A stretch of DNA of 64,000 nucleotides from Bryobacteraceae bacterium (GCA_019748195.1 JAIEPW010000022.1:62001-126000), one strand, 5' to 3'. Numbered from the stretch's first letter, positions 1 to 9,984 are shown. Numbers and translations are program-made. The notes: generated by a model from the letters alone, not told the origin.

Positions 1-1
1 C

Positions 2-1108
2 GCGCTGAAGTGGGTGGGCTCGGAACCCGGCGGGGCCGGATACCTGGGCGCCTTGAAGGTCGCGCGCGCGAAGGACTGGAAAGAGTTCACCGCCGCCATG
101 TCCACCTACAAGGTGCCGTCGGAGAACATGGTCTACGCCGACACCAAAGGCAACATCGGATGGATCGCCTCCGGACTCGCGCCGGTTCGCCGGAATTGGA
201 ACGGCCTGTTCCCTATCCCCGGTGAGAACGGCGAGTACGAGTGGGACGGGTATCTTCCCGTGGCTAGAATGCCGCAGGAGTTCAATCCCGCGCGCCATTT
301 TATCGCCACCGCGAACCACAAAATTCTGCCCGCCGGCTACAAGGAGCAGCTTTCCTACAGTTGGACGTTGCCGTACCGCTACCAGCGGATTGTGGAGTTG
401 CTTACCGGCTCCGGCAAGCTGAGTGTGGCCGACTTCGAGCGCATCCAGCAGGACATCACGTCGGTTCCCGCGCGGCGATTCCAGGCCGTCCTCCGCAAGT
501 GGCAGCCCCAGCGCAATCGCGAGTTTCATGACGAAATCCTGAAGTGGGACGCGCGCCTGACCACCGATTCCCGCGCCGCGCTCGTCTACGAAATGTGGAT
601 CGCCATGCTGCCGGCGTTCCTGTGGCCGGAAGAATCGCGGAGGAAATATCCCACGCTGGAAGTGACCCTTTCGGAAGTGGAGAAGCGTCCCCACCCCCAC
701 GCGCTCGAGGAATCGCTGGACGCCGCCATCCGCGAACTGCGCCAACGCTTGCCGCGGCCCGAGCAGTGGAAGTGGGGATCGCTGCATCAGATCCGGCTCC
801 GCCACCCGCTGTCCAACCAGTGGGACTTGCCGGCGCTGCCCAGCCCCGGCGACGCCCAGACCGTCCACTCCACCAGCGGCAACGATTTCCGCCATACCAA
901 CGGAGCTTCGTACCGCCAGATCATCGACCTGTCGGACTGGGACAAATCCGTCATGACGAACGTCCCCGGCGAATCCGGCGACCCCGCCAGCAAGCACTAC
1001 CGCGACCTGCTGGAGCCCTGGGCCAAGGGGCAGTATCACCCGATGCCCTTCTCACGAAAGGCAGTGGAAGCAGCCTTGGATGAAAGGATCGTTTTGGAGC
1101 CGCGCTAG
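2..1108 (+). CDS. Penicillin acylase family protein, C-terminal part (5' end outside window)
   Basis: The frame is open from the first bases of the window, so the N-terminal half, including the Ntn catalytic serine, is missing. The 368 visible residues read like the beta chain of penicillin-amidase/acyl-homoserine-lactone-acylase-type Ntn hydrolases: the MVYADTKGNIGW strand, the TANHKILP stretch, and the closing LEPWAKGQYHPMPFSR motif typical of the family's C-terminus. Such enzymes are normally exported and hydrolyse amide bonds of acylated small molecules; the substrate cannot be told from this part. It converges on the histidine kinase gene with a 4-bp overlap of the stop codons. Confidence 0.85.
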   Translation, partial: ALKWVGSEPGGAGYLGALKVARAKDWKEFTAAMSTYKVPSENMVYADTKGNIGWIASGLAPVRRNWNGLFPIPGENGEYEWDGYLPVARMPQEFNPARHFIATANHKILPAGYKEQLSYSWTLPYRYQRIVELLTGSGKLSVADFERIQQDITSVPARRFQAVLRKWQPQRNREFHDEILKWDARLTTDSRAALVYEMWIAMLPAFLWPEESRRKYPTLEVTLSEVEKRPHPHALEESLDAAIRELRQRLPRPEQWKWGSLHQIRLRHPLSNQWDLPALPSPGDAQTVHSTSGNDFRHTNGASYRQIIDLSDWDKSVMTNVPGESGDPASKHYRDLLEPWAKGQYHPMPFSRKAVEAALDERIVLEPR

Positions 1109-3411
1109 TACTTCTTCAGCAAGTGCTGCAGCGTCTCCACGGCGAACGGCTTTTGGATGAAGTCGGGCGCGGGTACCTCCATCCACCGTTCCACCATCCC
1201 CTCCACGTCGCGCCCCGTCATGATCGCCACCGGAAGCTCCGGCCTGATATCCCGGAGCTCGCGCCAGGTCTGGAAGCCGTCTATGCCGGGCATTGCGAAA
1301 TCCAGCAGCACCAGCCGGAAGGCTTGCGGGGCTTGGCGAAGTATCGCCAGTCCTTCGTGGCCGTCCCGCGCCACCACCGGGTCCAGCCCCAGAAACGAAA
1401 CCATTTCCGCCGAGATCTCGCGAACGCTCTTCTCATCGTCGATTATCAGCACTCGTCCGCCGTCCGAGCGTGGCTTCGGCGCCGGATGCCGGTATTCCTG
1501 CGGGAACAGCACGGTGAACGTCGCGCCCTTCCCCGGAGCACTGGTTACGTGTACGGCGCCGCGATGCTCGCGGGCGATTCCCACCACCGACGCAAGACCC
1601 AATCCCCGGCCGTTGATCTTGGTGGTGAAAAACGGGTCGAAGATCTTCCCCGTCGTGTTCGCGTCCATGCCGGGCCCGGTGTCGCGTACCGTGATGCACG
1701 CGTATTCGCCCGGACTTAGGCCGCTGCTGCCGACCGTCTCTGACAGCGCGGCTTCATCCCACCAGCGGAACGAGGTTGAAATCTCGATCTCCCCCTCACG
1801 GTCGCCAATTGCCTCCGACGCGTTGATGGACAGGTTCAGGAGCACCTGGCGAACCTGGCTCGCGTTGGCCTCCACGGCGGGGATGCGGGGATCGAGCGTC
1901 ATCCGCAGCCGGATGCGCCGGCTGACGGTGGCTTCGATGAGCGGCGCCGCCTGTTCCACCGCTCGCGACAGATTGAGCTTCGAAGTGACGGTCTTCGATT
2001 CGCCGGCGTAGGCGAGCATCTGCCGGCACAGTTCGGCCGCGTTCGCCGTGGCGTGTTCAATCCGGGCGACCGGCGCCTGCAGGGCCTCCATATGCGCGAA
2101 TTGCTGCCTCATCAGGCTGGCCGTCCCGGCGATGGTCGTCAACAGGTTGTTGAAGTCGTGCGCGATACCCGCCGCCATCAGCCCCAGGCTCTCCCGCCGC
2201 TGTGTGTCCTGCAGCCGCCGCTCCAACTCAACCGCCTGCCGCTGCGCTTTACGGGCTTCGGTGACATCCTCACCCAGACCCAACAAAGTACCGTCAGAGA
2301 GCCGCAAAACCCGCCATTCGGTTTCGAGCGTCTTCTGATTCTTGGTGATCGCCTTGGCTTCGAAAGGCTGCGAAGACGCCTCCCGCAGGCGGCCCCTGAT
2401 GTACGCGCGATATTCCGGGTCCGGGAAACACAGCTCCATCATGTCTCTCTTCGACGAATCCTCCACGGTGTAGCCGTAGATGTCGCGCAACCGCCGGTTG
2501 GTCATCAGCACCCGGCCGCTGTCATCCATCAGGCAGGCCATCAGCGGCATATGATCCACCATGGTCTTCAGCATCTCGCGGTCCCTGCGCAACCGTTGCG
2601 CCGCTTGGCGCTCTTCCGTGATGTCGAAAATCGTGCCGAACGTGCGAATCACTTTTCCTGTTGCATCGCGCTCCGCCATCGCGAAGCACCGCAAGGTTCG
2701 GGGATTCTCATCGGCACGCCGCACCCGGTACTCCCAAAGGACTTCGCCATGCTCCTCGATCTGCCGGGTGGCCGCCTCCAGCAGCGGCTGATCCTCCGGC
2801 AGGATCCAGGAGAAATAATCGTCCAGCTTTACGGGCGTTCCCGCTTCCATGTCATGGATACGGTACATGCCAGGAGACCAGACCACCTGACCCGTAGCCA
2901 CGTCCTGATACCACGTCCCGAACCCGGATGCGATCTCCGCCGACTCCAGGCGCTTTCGGATCTGCTCCAGCTCCGCCTCGGCGGTTTTGCGGGGCGTGAT
3001 CTGCCTCAGCGATCCGATCGCCCGCAGCGGATCACCGCTTGCGTCGCGGAACAGGCGGGTGCGTTCCGAAAACCACCGGTACTTCCCATCGCGATGCAGC
3101 AGCCGGTAGTCGATTTCAAATTCCGTGCTGACCCCGCCATGGACGTCCTCCATGAGGAGCGCCACCTTCGGCTTATCCTCGGGATGCAGGCGGGACTCCC
3201 AGGAATCCAGGGTGGCGCCGAACTCTTCGGGTGTGTAACCGAGCTGCTCAGTGAATTCGGGAGAGTAATATACCACCCCCGCTTTTACATCCCAATCCCA
3301 AATGCCTAGTTGTGAGACTCGAGATGCCAGTTGCAACCGCGCGAGCGTCAATTCAGCCGCTTGCGAGTCGATGTCAATTCTTGCGGGGAACGGAACAACA
3401 TTGTCGTGCAA
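1105..3411 (-). CDS. Hybrid sensor histidine kinase with three PAS domains and a C-terminal receiver
   Basis: Domain order in the 768-residue protein: PAS about 30-145, PAS about 155-270, PAS about 275-390, HisKA dimerisation domain with phospho-acceptor His418 in GIAHDFNNLL, HATPase about 520-640 (DTGPGMD, GRGLGLA), and a receiver about 655-768 with acidic pocket IIDDEK and phospho-acceptor Asp704 in LLDFAMPG. No membrane segment is visible, so it is probably a cytoplasmic sensor. PAS ligand and output partner are unknown. The called start is TTG at 3411, and a later start is possible. It lies 56 bp downstream of the RND efflux operon on the same strand, so it may be co-transcribed, but a link to metal sensing is only inference. 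Confidence 0.9.
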   Translation of the reverse strand: MHDNVVPFPARIDIDSQAAELTLARLQLASRVSQLGIWDWDVKAGVVYYSPEFTEQLGYTPEEFGATLDSWESRLHPEDKPKVALLMEDVHGGVSTEFEIDYRLLHRDGKYRWFSERTRLFRDASGDPLRAIGSLRQITPRKTAEAELEQIRKRLESAEIASGFGTWYQDVATGQVVWSPGMYRIHDMEAGTPVKLDDYFSWILPEDQPLLEAATRQIEEHGEVLWEYRVRRADENPRTLRCFAMAERDATGKVIRTFGTIFDITEERQAAQRLRRDREMLKTMVDHMPLMACLMDDSGRVLMTNRRLRDIYGYTVEDSSKRDMMELCFPDPEYRAYIRGRLREASSQPFEAKAITKNQKTLETEWRVLRLSDGTLLGLGEDVTEARKAQRQAVELERRLQDTQRRESLGLMAAGIAHDFNNLLTTIAGTASLMRQQFAHMEALQAPVARIEHATANAAELCRQMLAYAGESKTVTSKLNLSRAVEQAAPLIEATVSRRIRLRMTLDPRIPAVEANASQVRQVLLNLSINASEAIGDREGEIEISTSFRWWDEAALSETVGSSGLSPGEYACITVRDTGPGMDANTTGKIFDPFFTTKINGRGLGLASVVGIAREHRGAVHVTSAPGKGATFTVLFPQEYRHPAPKPRSDGGRVLIIDDEKSVREISAEMVSFLGLDPVVARDGHEGLAILRQAPQAFRLVLLDFAMPGIDGFQTWRELRDIRPELPVAIMTGRDVEGMVERWMEVPAPDFIQKPFAVETLQHLLKKY

Positions 3412-3468
3412 ATTTTAGCCTTGGATACAGCCTCCGCTGTACTCAGCGAAATGTCAAGGATAAAATTT
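3410..3468. promoter_or_regulatory. Nested inverted repeat between the RND pump gene and the kinase gene
   Basis: Arms at 3410-3423 and 3455-3468 pair at 13 of 14 positions. Inside lies a perfect 6-bp hairpin (3426-3431 with 3436-3441, 4-nt loop). The structure fills the whole gap and touches both the TAA stop of the pump gene and the TTG start of the kinase gene. It could act as a terminator/attenuator or control kinase translation. It has no clean U-tract, so a simple rho-independent terminator is not certain. Confidence 0.5.
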
Positions 3469-6400
3469 TAATCTTTGGAGAAACGATAGACCACCGGAAG
3501 CACAAACAGCGTCAACAGCGTGGATGTCGAGAGCCCCCCAATCATCACCGTGGCCAGCGGCCGCTGCACCTCGGCTCCGGCGGACGTCGCGGCCGCCATC
3601 GGCAACAAGCCCAGCGCCGCGACCAGCGCGGTCATCAGCACCGGACGCAGCCGCAGCGAGGCCCCCGCCACCACCGCCTCATTCGTCGGCATCCCCTCCC
3701 GACGCAGATGGTTGATCGCGCTCACCAGCACCACCCCGTTCAGAACCGCGACCCCGAACAACGCGATGAATCCGATGGACGCGGACAGGTTCAGGTTCAA
3801 CCCACGCAGCCACAGCGCGGCGATCCCGCCTACCAATGCGAATGGAACGTTCAACAAAATCAGAAGCGCCTGCTTCACCGAGTGGAAGGTGGCGTATAAA
3901 AGGCCGAAGATCAACAGCACGCTGGCCGGAATCACATAGGCGAGCCGCTCCGTGGCCCGCTGCTGATTCTCAAATTGGCCGCCCCAATCCACGGAATAAC
4001 CCGGAGGCAGCGGAAGATTCCTGGCGATCCGCTGCCGTGCCTCCGCCACGAAGCTTCCCAAGTCCGTCCCGCGGACGTTCGCCTGCACCACCACCCGCCG
4101 CTGGCCGCTTTCGCGGCTGATGACTTCCGCCGCACGACCGGTTTCCAATCGCGCCACTCGCGACAGCGGCACGCGTTCGCCTCCCGGCGCCGTCAGGAAC
4201 ACCTGGGTCAGCGCCTCCGGATCGCTGCGATATCGCTCCGGCAGCCGCACCACCACCGCGAATCGCCGCTGCCCTTCAATCAGGTCCGAGACAGGATGCC
4301 CGCCCACCGCCGCGTTCAGCAGGTCCCGCAGGTCGCTGACATTCAGCCCGTAGCGCGCCATCTCCGCCCGATCCACCACGATCCGCGCCTCCGCCGATCC
4401 GGTCGGGATCTCCATCTGTGCGTCCGCCGCGCCCGGCACCCCCGAAAGTATCCGCAACGCCCGTTCCGCCAACTGCTGCAACCGGACCTGATCCTCGCCG
4501 AAAATCTTCAGCGCGACGTCCGCTTTCACTCCGCTCACCACCTCATCCAGCCGCATCGCCATCGGCTGCGTGAAACTGAACGCCACTCCCGGCACCTGCC
4601 GCAGGCTCCCGTCCATCGCCTCGATCAGCTCCGCCTTGGATCCGAACCGCCACTGCGCGGCGGGTTTCAGCAGCACGTACACGTCCGCCTCGTAGACCCC
4701 CATCGCCTCGGTCGCCAGGTCCGGACGCCCGATCTTGGTCACCACCCCGCTCACTTCGGGAAAAGTCTTCAGCCGCTCCTCCACGCGATCGCTGATCGCC
4801 ACCGAATCCGTCAGGGAAATACCCGGCAGCTTCTTCGTCGTGATCAGAATCGATCCCTCATCCAGCCGCGGCATGAACTCCGTTCCCAGGAACCGCGCCG
4901 AATAAAGAGAACCGGCCACCAGCAGCGCCGCCCCCGCCAGCACCGGCGCGCGATGCCGCAACAGAAACTCCAGCACGCCCTGATAGCGCCGCCGCACTGC
5001 CTGGAACCAGTGCGATTCGTGCTCCGCCTTGTGCTTGGCCGCCTGCCGCCGCAGCACCAGCCGCGCGCCCGTGGGCACCAGGGTCAGCGCCAGCCACAGA
5101 CTGCCTAGCAACGCCGCGCAGACCGTGATCGCCATCGGCCGGAACATCCGGCCCTCCAGCCCTTCCAGGAATAGAATCGGGAGGTACACCGCGATGATGA
5201 TGCCGATCCCGAACGCGATCGGCCGCGCCACCTCGTGCGCCGCGGCCCGGACACTCTCCTTTACATCGTCGCCCTCGTGAAAACGGCGAACCGAGTTCTC
5301 CATCATTACCACCGCGCCGTCCACGATCATCCCGAAATCCACCGCGCCCAGGCTCATCAGGTTGGCCGAGATCCCGTAGATCTTCATCCCGATAAAACCG
5401 AACAACATCGAAAACGGAATCACCGACGCCACCACCATGGCCGCCCGTAAATGACCCAGAAACAGCAGCAGCACGATGATCACCAGCGCGCCGCCCTCCA
5501 GCAGGTTGCGCCGCACCGTGGCGATCGTCGAGTCGATCACCGTGGACTGGTCGTAGAACGGCACGATGCGCACGCCTTCCGGCAGCCGCAGCCCGGCGAT
5601 CTTCGCCTTGACTCTTTCAATCACTCGCTTGCCGTTCTCGCCCTTCAGCATGATCGCCATGCCGCTGACCGTTTCGCCCTTGCCGTCGCGATGCACCGCG
5701 CCGTAGCGCTGCATCGCGCCTTCCTTCACTTCCGCCACGTCCCGCAGATAAACAGGCGTGCCGCCCCGCGACGTCAGCACAATGTTGCTCAAGTCCTCAA
5801 TCCCGCGCGCGCGCCCGATCCCGCGCACCGTGTACTGCTCCGAGGCGTGCTCGATGTATCCGCCGCCGAAGTTCTCGTTGTTCTCGCGCACGCGCTCGAA
5901 CACGTCCCGCAGCGTCAGGTCGTAGCGCAGCAGCGACACCGGATCCACCGCGATTTGATACTGCTTGGTCTCGCCTCCCCACGTGTTCACTTCGTTGATG
6001 CCGCGCACCGCCCGGATCTGATTCTTCACCTGCCACTCATGCAGCGTCTTCAAGTCCATCGCGGACCATCCCTCGCCCTCCAGCGTGTACTGGTAAACTT
6101 CGCCGAAAGCGGTGGCGACTGGGCCTAACTGCGGCTCCACGCCCAGCGGGAGCCGCGTCCGCACTTCCGCCATCCGCTCCGTCACGAACTGCCGCATCCG
6201 GTACGTCTCCACGTCGTCCTCAAAAACCACCGTCACCATCGACAGGCCGAGCTTGGATATGGACCGCACTTCCCGCGCCCGCGGCAGGCCCATCAGCACG
6301 GTTTCGATCGGATACGTCACCAGTTGCTCCACTTCCAGGGGAGCCATCGCCGGACACTCCGTGATCACCAGCACTTGGTTGTTCGTCAGATCCGGAAAGG

Positions 6401-6512
6401 CGTCGATCGGGATCTGCAGCATCACCCAGCCGCCGCTCATCACCAGCAGCGCCACGCCGATGAGGACCAGCCAGGGATTGTCGAGATGCACGTCGATCAG
6501 GCGGCGAAGCAT
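3468..6512 (-). CDS. Heavy-metal efflux RND transporter (CzcA/CusA family)
   Basis: 1014-residue inner-membrane pump of the HME-RND class, which drives metal cations out through a tripartite complex using proton influx. The TM4 proton-relay signature DFGMIVDGAVVMMEN is intact, with two Asp and one Glu. The N-terminal MLRRLIDVHLDNPWLV and the periplasmic porter repeats are typical, and the length matches the family (about 1030). It is third in an outer membrane-adaptor-pump operon and starts 2 bp after the adaptor stop. The metal (Co/Zn/Cd versus Cu/Ag) cannot be decided by eye. Confidence 0.95.
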   Translation of the reverse strand: MLRRLIDVHLDNPWLVLIGVALLVMSGGWVMLQIPIDAFPDLTNNQVLVITECPAMAPLEVEQLVTYPIETVLMGLPRAREVRSISKLGLSMVTVVFEDDVETYRMRQFVTERMAEVRTRLPLGVEPQLGPVATAFGEVYQYTLEGEGWSAMDLKTLHEWQVKNQIRAVRGINEVNTWGGETKQYQIAVDPVSLLRYDLTLRDVFERVRENNENFGGGYIEHASEQYTVRGIGRARGIEDLSNIVLTSRGGTPVYLRDVAEVKEGAMQRYGAVHRDGKGETVSGMAIMLKGENGKRVIERVKAKIAGLRLPEGVRIVPFYDQSTVIDSTIATVRRNLLEGGALVIIVLLLFLGHLRAAMVVASVIPFSMLFGFIGMKIYGISANLMSLGAVDFGMIVDGAVVMMENSVRRFHEGDDVKESVRAAAHEVARPIAFGIGIIIAVYLPILFLEGLEGRMFRPMAITVCAALLGSLWLALTLVPTGARLVLRRQAAKHKAEHESHWFQAVRRRYQGVLEFLLRHRAPVLAGAALLVAGSLYSARFLGTEFMPRLDEGSILITTKKLPGISLTDSVAISDRVEERLKTFPEVSGVVTKIGRPDLATEAMGVYEADVYVLLKPAAQWRFGSKAELIEAMDGSLRQVPGVAFSFTQPMAMRLDEVVSGVKADVALKIFGEDQVRLQQLAERALRILSGVPGAADAQMEIPTGSAEARIVVDRAEMARYGLNVSDLRDLLNAAVGGHPVSDLIEGQRRFAVVVRLPERYRSDPEALTQVFLTAPGGERVPLSRVARLETGRAAEVISRESGQRRVVVQANVRGTDLGSFVAEARQRIARNLPLPPGYSVDWGGQFENQQRATERLAYVIPASVLLIFGLLYATFHSVKQALLILLNVPFALVGGIAALWLRGLNLNLSASIGFIALFGVAVLNGVVLVSAINHLRREGMPTNEAVVAGASLRLRPVLMTALVAALGLLPMAAATSAGAEVQRPLATVMIGGLSTSTLLTLFVLPVVYRFSKD

Positions 6513-6514
6513 GA

Positions 6515-7723
6515 CTATTCTTCCGCCAGCGTCCGGATCAAGAGCTGGCTCTTCAACTGGAACGCGCCCTTGGTCACTACCCGCGCGCCTTCCGCCAACC
6601 CCTGCTCGATCTCGGTCCAGCCCTCATGGCGCCGTCCGGTCTTTACCGGCTGCACCTCGAACACCGTGCCCGACTTCTGAACAAATACCACCGGCTGCCC
6701 GTTCAGATCCTGAATCGAGGCATCCGGCGTCAGCAGCAACGCTGCTCCTGCGCCGCCGGCTTCGATCAGCGCGGTGGCGTACATCTCGGGTTTCAGCTTC
6801 GCCTCGCGGTTCGCCAGCTCGATCCGCGCGCGAACGGTCCGCGTCGCCGCGTCGAACTCGTCTCCCAGGCGCGTAATCCTGCCCGTGAATTTCTGCTCGG
6901 GGTAAGCCTGCACGCTGACGCGGACCGCCGTCCCCACGCGGAGTTTCGAGAGATGCTGCTCATTCACCTGCGCCAGCATCCAGACCGTGGACAGGTCGCT
7001 TACCGTGAACATCGGAGCTCCCGCCGTCACCACCGAGCCGACGCTCACTTCTCGCGACACGATGGTTCCCGCCGCGGGCGATTTCACCGGGATCAGATCT
7101 TCTTCATGATCGCTGTCGCCCGGGTTATGCTCGGGATGTTCTTCGAGCGGCACTTGAAGGAACTCCACCAGGTGCAGGCGCGACCGGTTCACATCGGCAT
7201 TCGCCGCCGACAAATCGCTTTGCGCGGCCCGTACCATCGCTTCCGTGTGCTCCACGTCCGCCAGCGATCCGGCCTTCAGCTCATACAGTCTTCGAGCCCG
7301 GTCCCGAGCCCGCTGCGCCGTCTCCAGCGCCGAGCGGCGATGCTCCAGTTCGGCGGCGGCCTTGCGGTACTGCGCGCGAGACTCGTGGATGTCATGACTG
7401 TGCATCCCTGCCAGCACCTTGCCCGCTTGGACCCGGTCGCCGGCGTTGACGTGCACCCGGCGGACGCGAGCCTCCGTTACCGCGCCCACGCGCCAGGTCC
7501 GCTCCTCGTTCATCGTGATCCGGCCTTCGGCGCGAATCGCCTCCGTGACGCGGCGGCGCTCCACCGTTTGCGTTTGGAGTCCGATCTCCCGCTGGACCTT
7601 CTCCTCCACGCGGACTTCGGATGCCGAGGACGCCTCCTTGGACGGTTCCGACCCCGCCTCCACCGGCGCTTGCCGCGCGCAGCCCAACAGGGCGATCCCG
7701 CAGATCCACAGCGCCCACTTCAT
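6515..7723 (-). CDS. Efflux RND periplasmic adaptor subunit (CzcB/CusB family), lipoprotein
   Basis: 402-residue membrane-fusion protein bridging the RND pump and the outer-membrane channel. The N-terminus has a lipoprotein signal with lipobox LLGC at residues 12-18. It is followed by a barrel-sandwich half (VRRVHVNAGDRVQAGKVLA), a long alpha-hairpin (about 110-170) and the second lipoyl half (KSPAAGTIVSREVSVGSVV). It overlaps the upstream outer-membrane gene by 4 bp, which indicates translational coupling. Confidence 0.92.
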   Translation of the reverse strand: MKWALWICGIALLGCARQAPVEAGSEPSKEASSASEVRVEEKVQREIGLQTQTVERRRVTEAIRAEGRITMNEERTWRVGAVTEARVRRVHVNAGDRVQAGKVLAGMHSHDIHESRAQYRKAAAELEHRRSALETAQRARDRARRLYELKAGSLADVEHTEAMVRAAQSDLSAANADVNRSRLHLVEFLQVPLEEHPEHNPGDSDHEEDLIPVKSPAAGTIVSREVSVGSVVTAGAPMFTVSDLSTVWMLAQVNEQHLSKLRVGTAVRVSVQAYPEQKFTGRITRLGDEFDAATRTVRARIELANREAKLKPEMYATALIEAGGAGAALLLTPDASIQDLNGQPVVFVQKSGTVFEVQPVKTGRRHEGWTEIEQGLAEGARVVTKGAFQLKSQLLIRTLAEE

Positions 7724-8961
7724 GGAAACACCCCCATCGCGATCTCCAGCGCGATCACCGCCTGGTGATATTCAGCCCACGTCCGGAAGTACAAACCCTC
7801 CGCGTCCAGGCGAACCCGCTCCGCGTCCAGCAGCCGCAACAGGTCTGTGCCGCCTTCCCGATAAGCGGCCTGCGCGATGCGCGAGGACTCCGCCGCGCGC
7901 GCCCGCAGCGGACCCAGGGAATCGCGGATCTGGCGCAGCCTCGCGTTCACTTCCGACTCCGCCAGCTTCAACTCCGCCCGAATCACCGCTTCCTGCACCT
8001 CGCGGTATCGTTGCGCTGCGCGCACGCCCGCCTCCGCCGCCGCGATCGCCCCCTGGTTGCGATTCAGAAACGGAAGGTCCACCTGCACTCCGGCGATCAG
8101 CGTGTCCAATGGTCCGCTTCGCTTATATCCGCCCAGCACCTCCAGGTTCGGCCGGGCGGCCGCCTGCTGCAAGCGTACGTTGGACCGCGCGGCCATCTCC
8201 TCCTGCCGTACCGCCTCCATCTCGAGACGGTTCGCCATCGCCCGGCTGATGTCGGCGGCCGGCGGCGCCGCGCCCGCTTCCTCCACCGGTTCCGACAGCG
8301 TGTCCGTTCCGATCTCGCTTTGTCCCATCTCCCGGTACAGCGCAATGCGCGACCGCTCCGCCTCCAGGCGCGCCGCAATCGCCTGGATGGACAGCCGCTC
8401 CCGCTCCACCTGCACGCGGATCAGATCCACCTCCGCCATCGCGCCTTCCCGCACCCGAGCTTCGTGAAACTTCACCACCTGCTCGAAGTTGGCAACCGCC
8501 TCCTCCCAAACGGGGAGCAACCGTTGCGCCGCCGCCGCCGCCCAGTACGCGGCCTTTACCCGAGCCGCGATCTGGCGCCGCAGCAACTCCCGCTCCAGGT
8601 CCCCGCGCCGCCGGTTGGCTTCCGCGAGTTCCGTGCGCCGCTCCCGCTTGCCCGCCGTCTCCAAGGTCTGCTGGAGGTAAGCGAACGTGTCCGTCTGCGT
8701 CCCGAAGCGGAACTCCGGGCTTTGCCACGCGCGCAAATTCTCAGTCTGAAAAATAAACCGTGGATTCAGCCGCAATGCCGCCTGCTGGCGTAATCCCTCC
8801 AGTGAGGCGACACGTTCCGCCGCTACTCCCAGCGCCGGATGCGACGCGAGCGCGCGTTCCACGGCCTCCCGCACGCTCAGTGTGCCGGCCGCCAGCGGCA
8901 GCGCGCACACAAGGCTGATGGTCCAGATTTTCAAAGCACAGTGTAACAATTGAAGACGCAC
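7720..8961 (-). CDS. TolC/CzcC-family outer-membrane efflux protein
   Basis: 413 residues with an N-terminal signal segment (TISLVCALPLAAG) and the two-fold repeated coiled-coil/barrel architecture of outer membrane efflux proteins. Recognisable pieces are SVREAVERALASHPALGVA near the start and a second repeat from about residue 190. It is the first gene of the three-gene metal efflux operon and starts 21 bp after the homoserine dehydrogenase stop, so read-through from that gene is possible. Confidence 0.9.
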   Translation of the reverse strand: MRLQLLHCALKIWTISLVCALPLAAGTLSVREAVERALASHPALGVAAERVASLEGLRQQAALRLNPRFIFQTENLRAWQSPEFRFGTQTDTFAYLQQTLETAGKRERRTELAEANRRRGDLERELLRRQIAARVKAAYWAAAAAQRLLPVWEEAVANFEQVVKFHEARVREGAMAEVDLIRVQVERERLSIQAIAARLEAERSRIALYREMGQSEIGTDTLSEPVEEAGAAPPAADISRAMANRLEMEAVRQEEMAARSNVRLQQAAARPNLEVLGGYKRSGPLDTLIAGVQVDLPFLNRNQGAIAAAEAGVRAAQRYREVQEAVIRAELKLAESEVNARLRQIRDSLGPLRARAAESSRIAQAAYREGGTDLLRLLDAERVRLDAEGLYFRTWAEYHQAVIALEIAMGVFP

Positions 8962-8982
8962 TCGCCGCCCGAAGGTAACCGC

Positions 8983-9984
8983 CTACAGGCCCGTTACCCT
9001 CGCGATTTCCATCAAGTCGCTGTACAAGCCGTAAGCCGTCTGCTCCACTCCGGGCGTGATCTCCATCATGCCTATGGTGCCCATCAGGTCCGTGTCAAGC
9101 AACAGCAGATTCGATGTTCCGGGCAGCGCCGCGAAGGGGTCGCGCTCGTCCAGGACTTCCGCGCGCACCCGCAACTTCCACCCTCCCGGACCCCGATGCG
9201 CCCGGCTCACCAGCGCCACCGTCTTACGGTTGGCCTTCAACTCCAATACCTTATCCGTCGTAAGTCGGCTGATCCCCTTGCGATCGATGTCCATGGGCGT
9301 TACACCCGCATCCAGCAAAACATTGGCCAGCGCCGCGGTCTTCGCCGCCGCATCCCAACCCTCGATATCGTAGCTCGCGTCGGCTTCCGTGATCCCCAGC
9401 CGCCGCGCCTGCTCCACGCCTTCTTCCATCGGAAACCCCCGCCGCATGCATTCGATCACCACCTGGCTGGTGGAGTTCAGAACGCCGCTGAAGCCCAGGA
9501 TCTTTACTCCGGGAAGCGTGTGCCGCGCCAGGTTGAATACCGGCGCGCCGTCCATCACCGCCGCTTCGCACCGAAACTCCACTCCGGCACGCTCCGCCTC
9601 CTCGCGCAACGCGCGATAGGCATGTGCGATGGGTCCCTTATTGGCGGTGACGACATGCTTGTTCCGCTCGAAAGCCGCCCGGATGTGCGAGATCGCCGGC
9701 TCGCCCGACGCCGGCTGCAACGTGGTGATCTCCACCACGGCGTCCGCCCGCGCCCGATCCAGGAATTCGCCAATAGGCGTCACGGCGGGTCCAAACTGGG
9801 GCTCTCCCTCGATCCCGCGCTGGTCGAACGCCGACCCGTGCCGCGCCGTGGTGATCGCCGTGATCCGGAAATTGTGAGAGTCACGCGTGCGCCGCAGCAA
9901 ATTCGCGAATGCCCGGCCCACGTTGCCGTATCCGATCAGAGCGAGTCGCAAGAGTTGAGTGTACCGCTTCTTCTTCCCAGCCAC
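8983..9984 (-). CDS. hom: Homoserine dehydrogenase
   Basis: Catalyses NAD(P)H-dependent reduction of aspartate semialdehyde to homoserine, the branch point to threonine and methionine. The nucleotide-binding motif LALIGYGNVGRAFANLL is at the N-terminus, followed by VVTANKGPIAHAY and the catalytic-domain segment GFSGVLNSTSQVVIECM. At 333 residues it matches the short form without a C-terminal ACT domain. The listed start is GTG at 9984; TTG at 9951 would give an N-terminus more like homologues. There is no thrB/thrC neighbour; the gene instead sits just upstream of the metal efflux operon. Confidence 0.9.
   Translation of the reverse strand: MAGKKKRYTQLLRLALIGYGNVGRAFANLLRRTRDSHNFRITAITTARHGSAFDQRGIEGEPQFGPAVTPIGEFLDRARADAVVEITTLQPASGEPAISHIRAAFERNKHVVTANKGPIAHAYRALREEAERAGVEFRCEAAVMDGAPVFNLARHTLPGVKILGFSGVLNSTSQVVIECMRRGFPMEEGVEQARRLGITEADASYDIEGWDAAAKTAALANVLLDAGVTPMDIDRKGISRLTTDKVLELKANRKTVALVSRAHRGPGGWKLRVRAEVLDERDPFAALPGTSNLLLLDTDLMGTIGMMEITPGVEQTAYGLYSDLMEIARVTGL

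Noticed and set aside
2053-3309. Long plus-strand open frame (418 residues)
   Set aside because: It is the antisense shadow of the histidine kinase gene; arginine/histidine-rich product with no family features.
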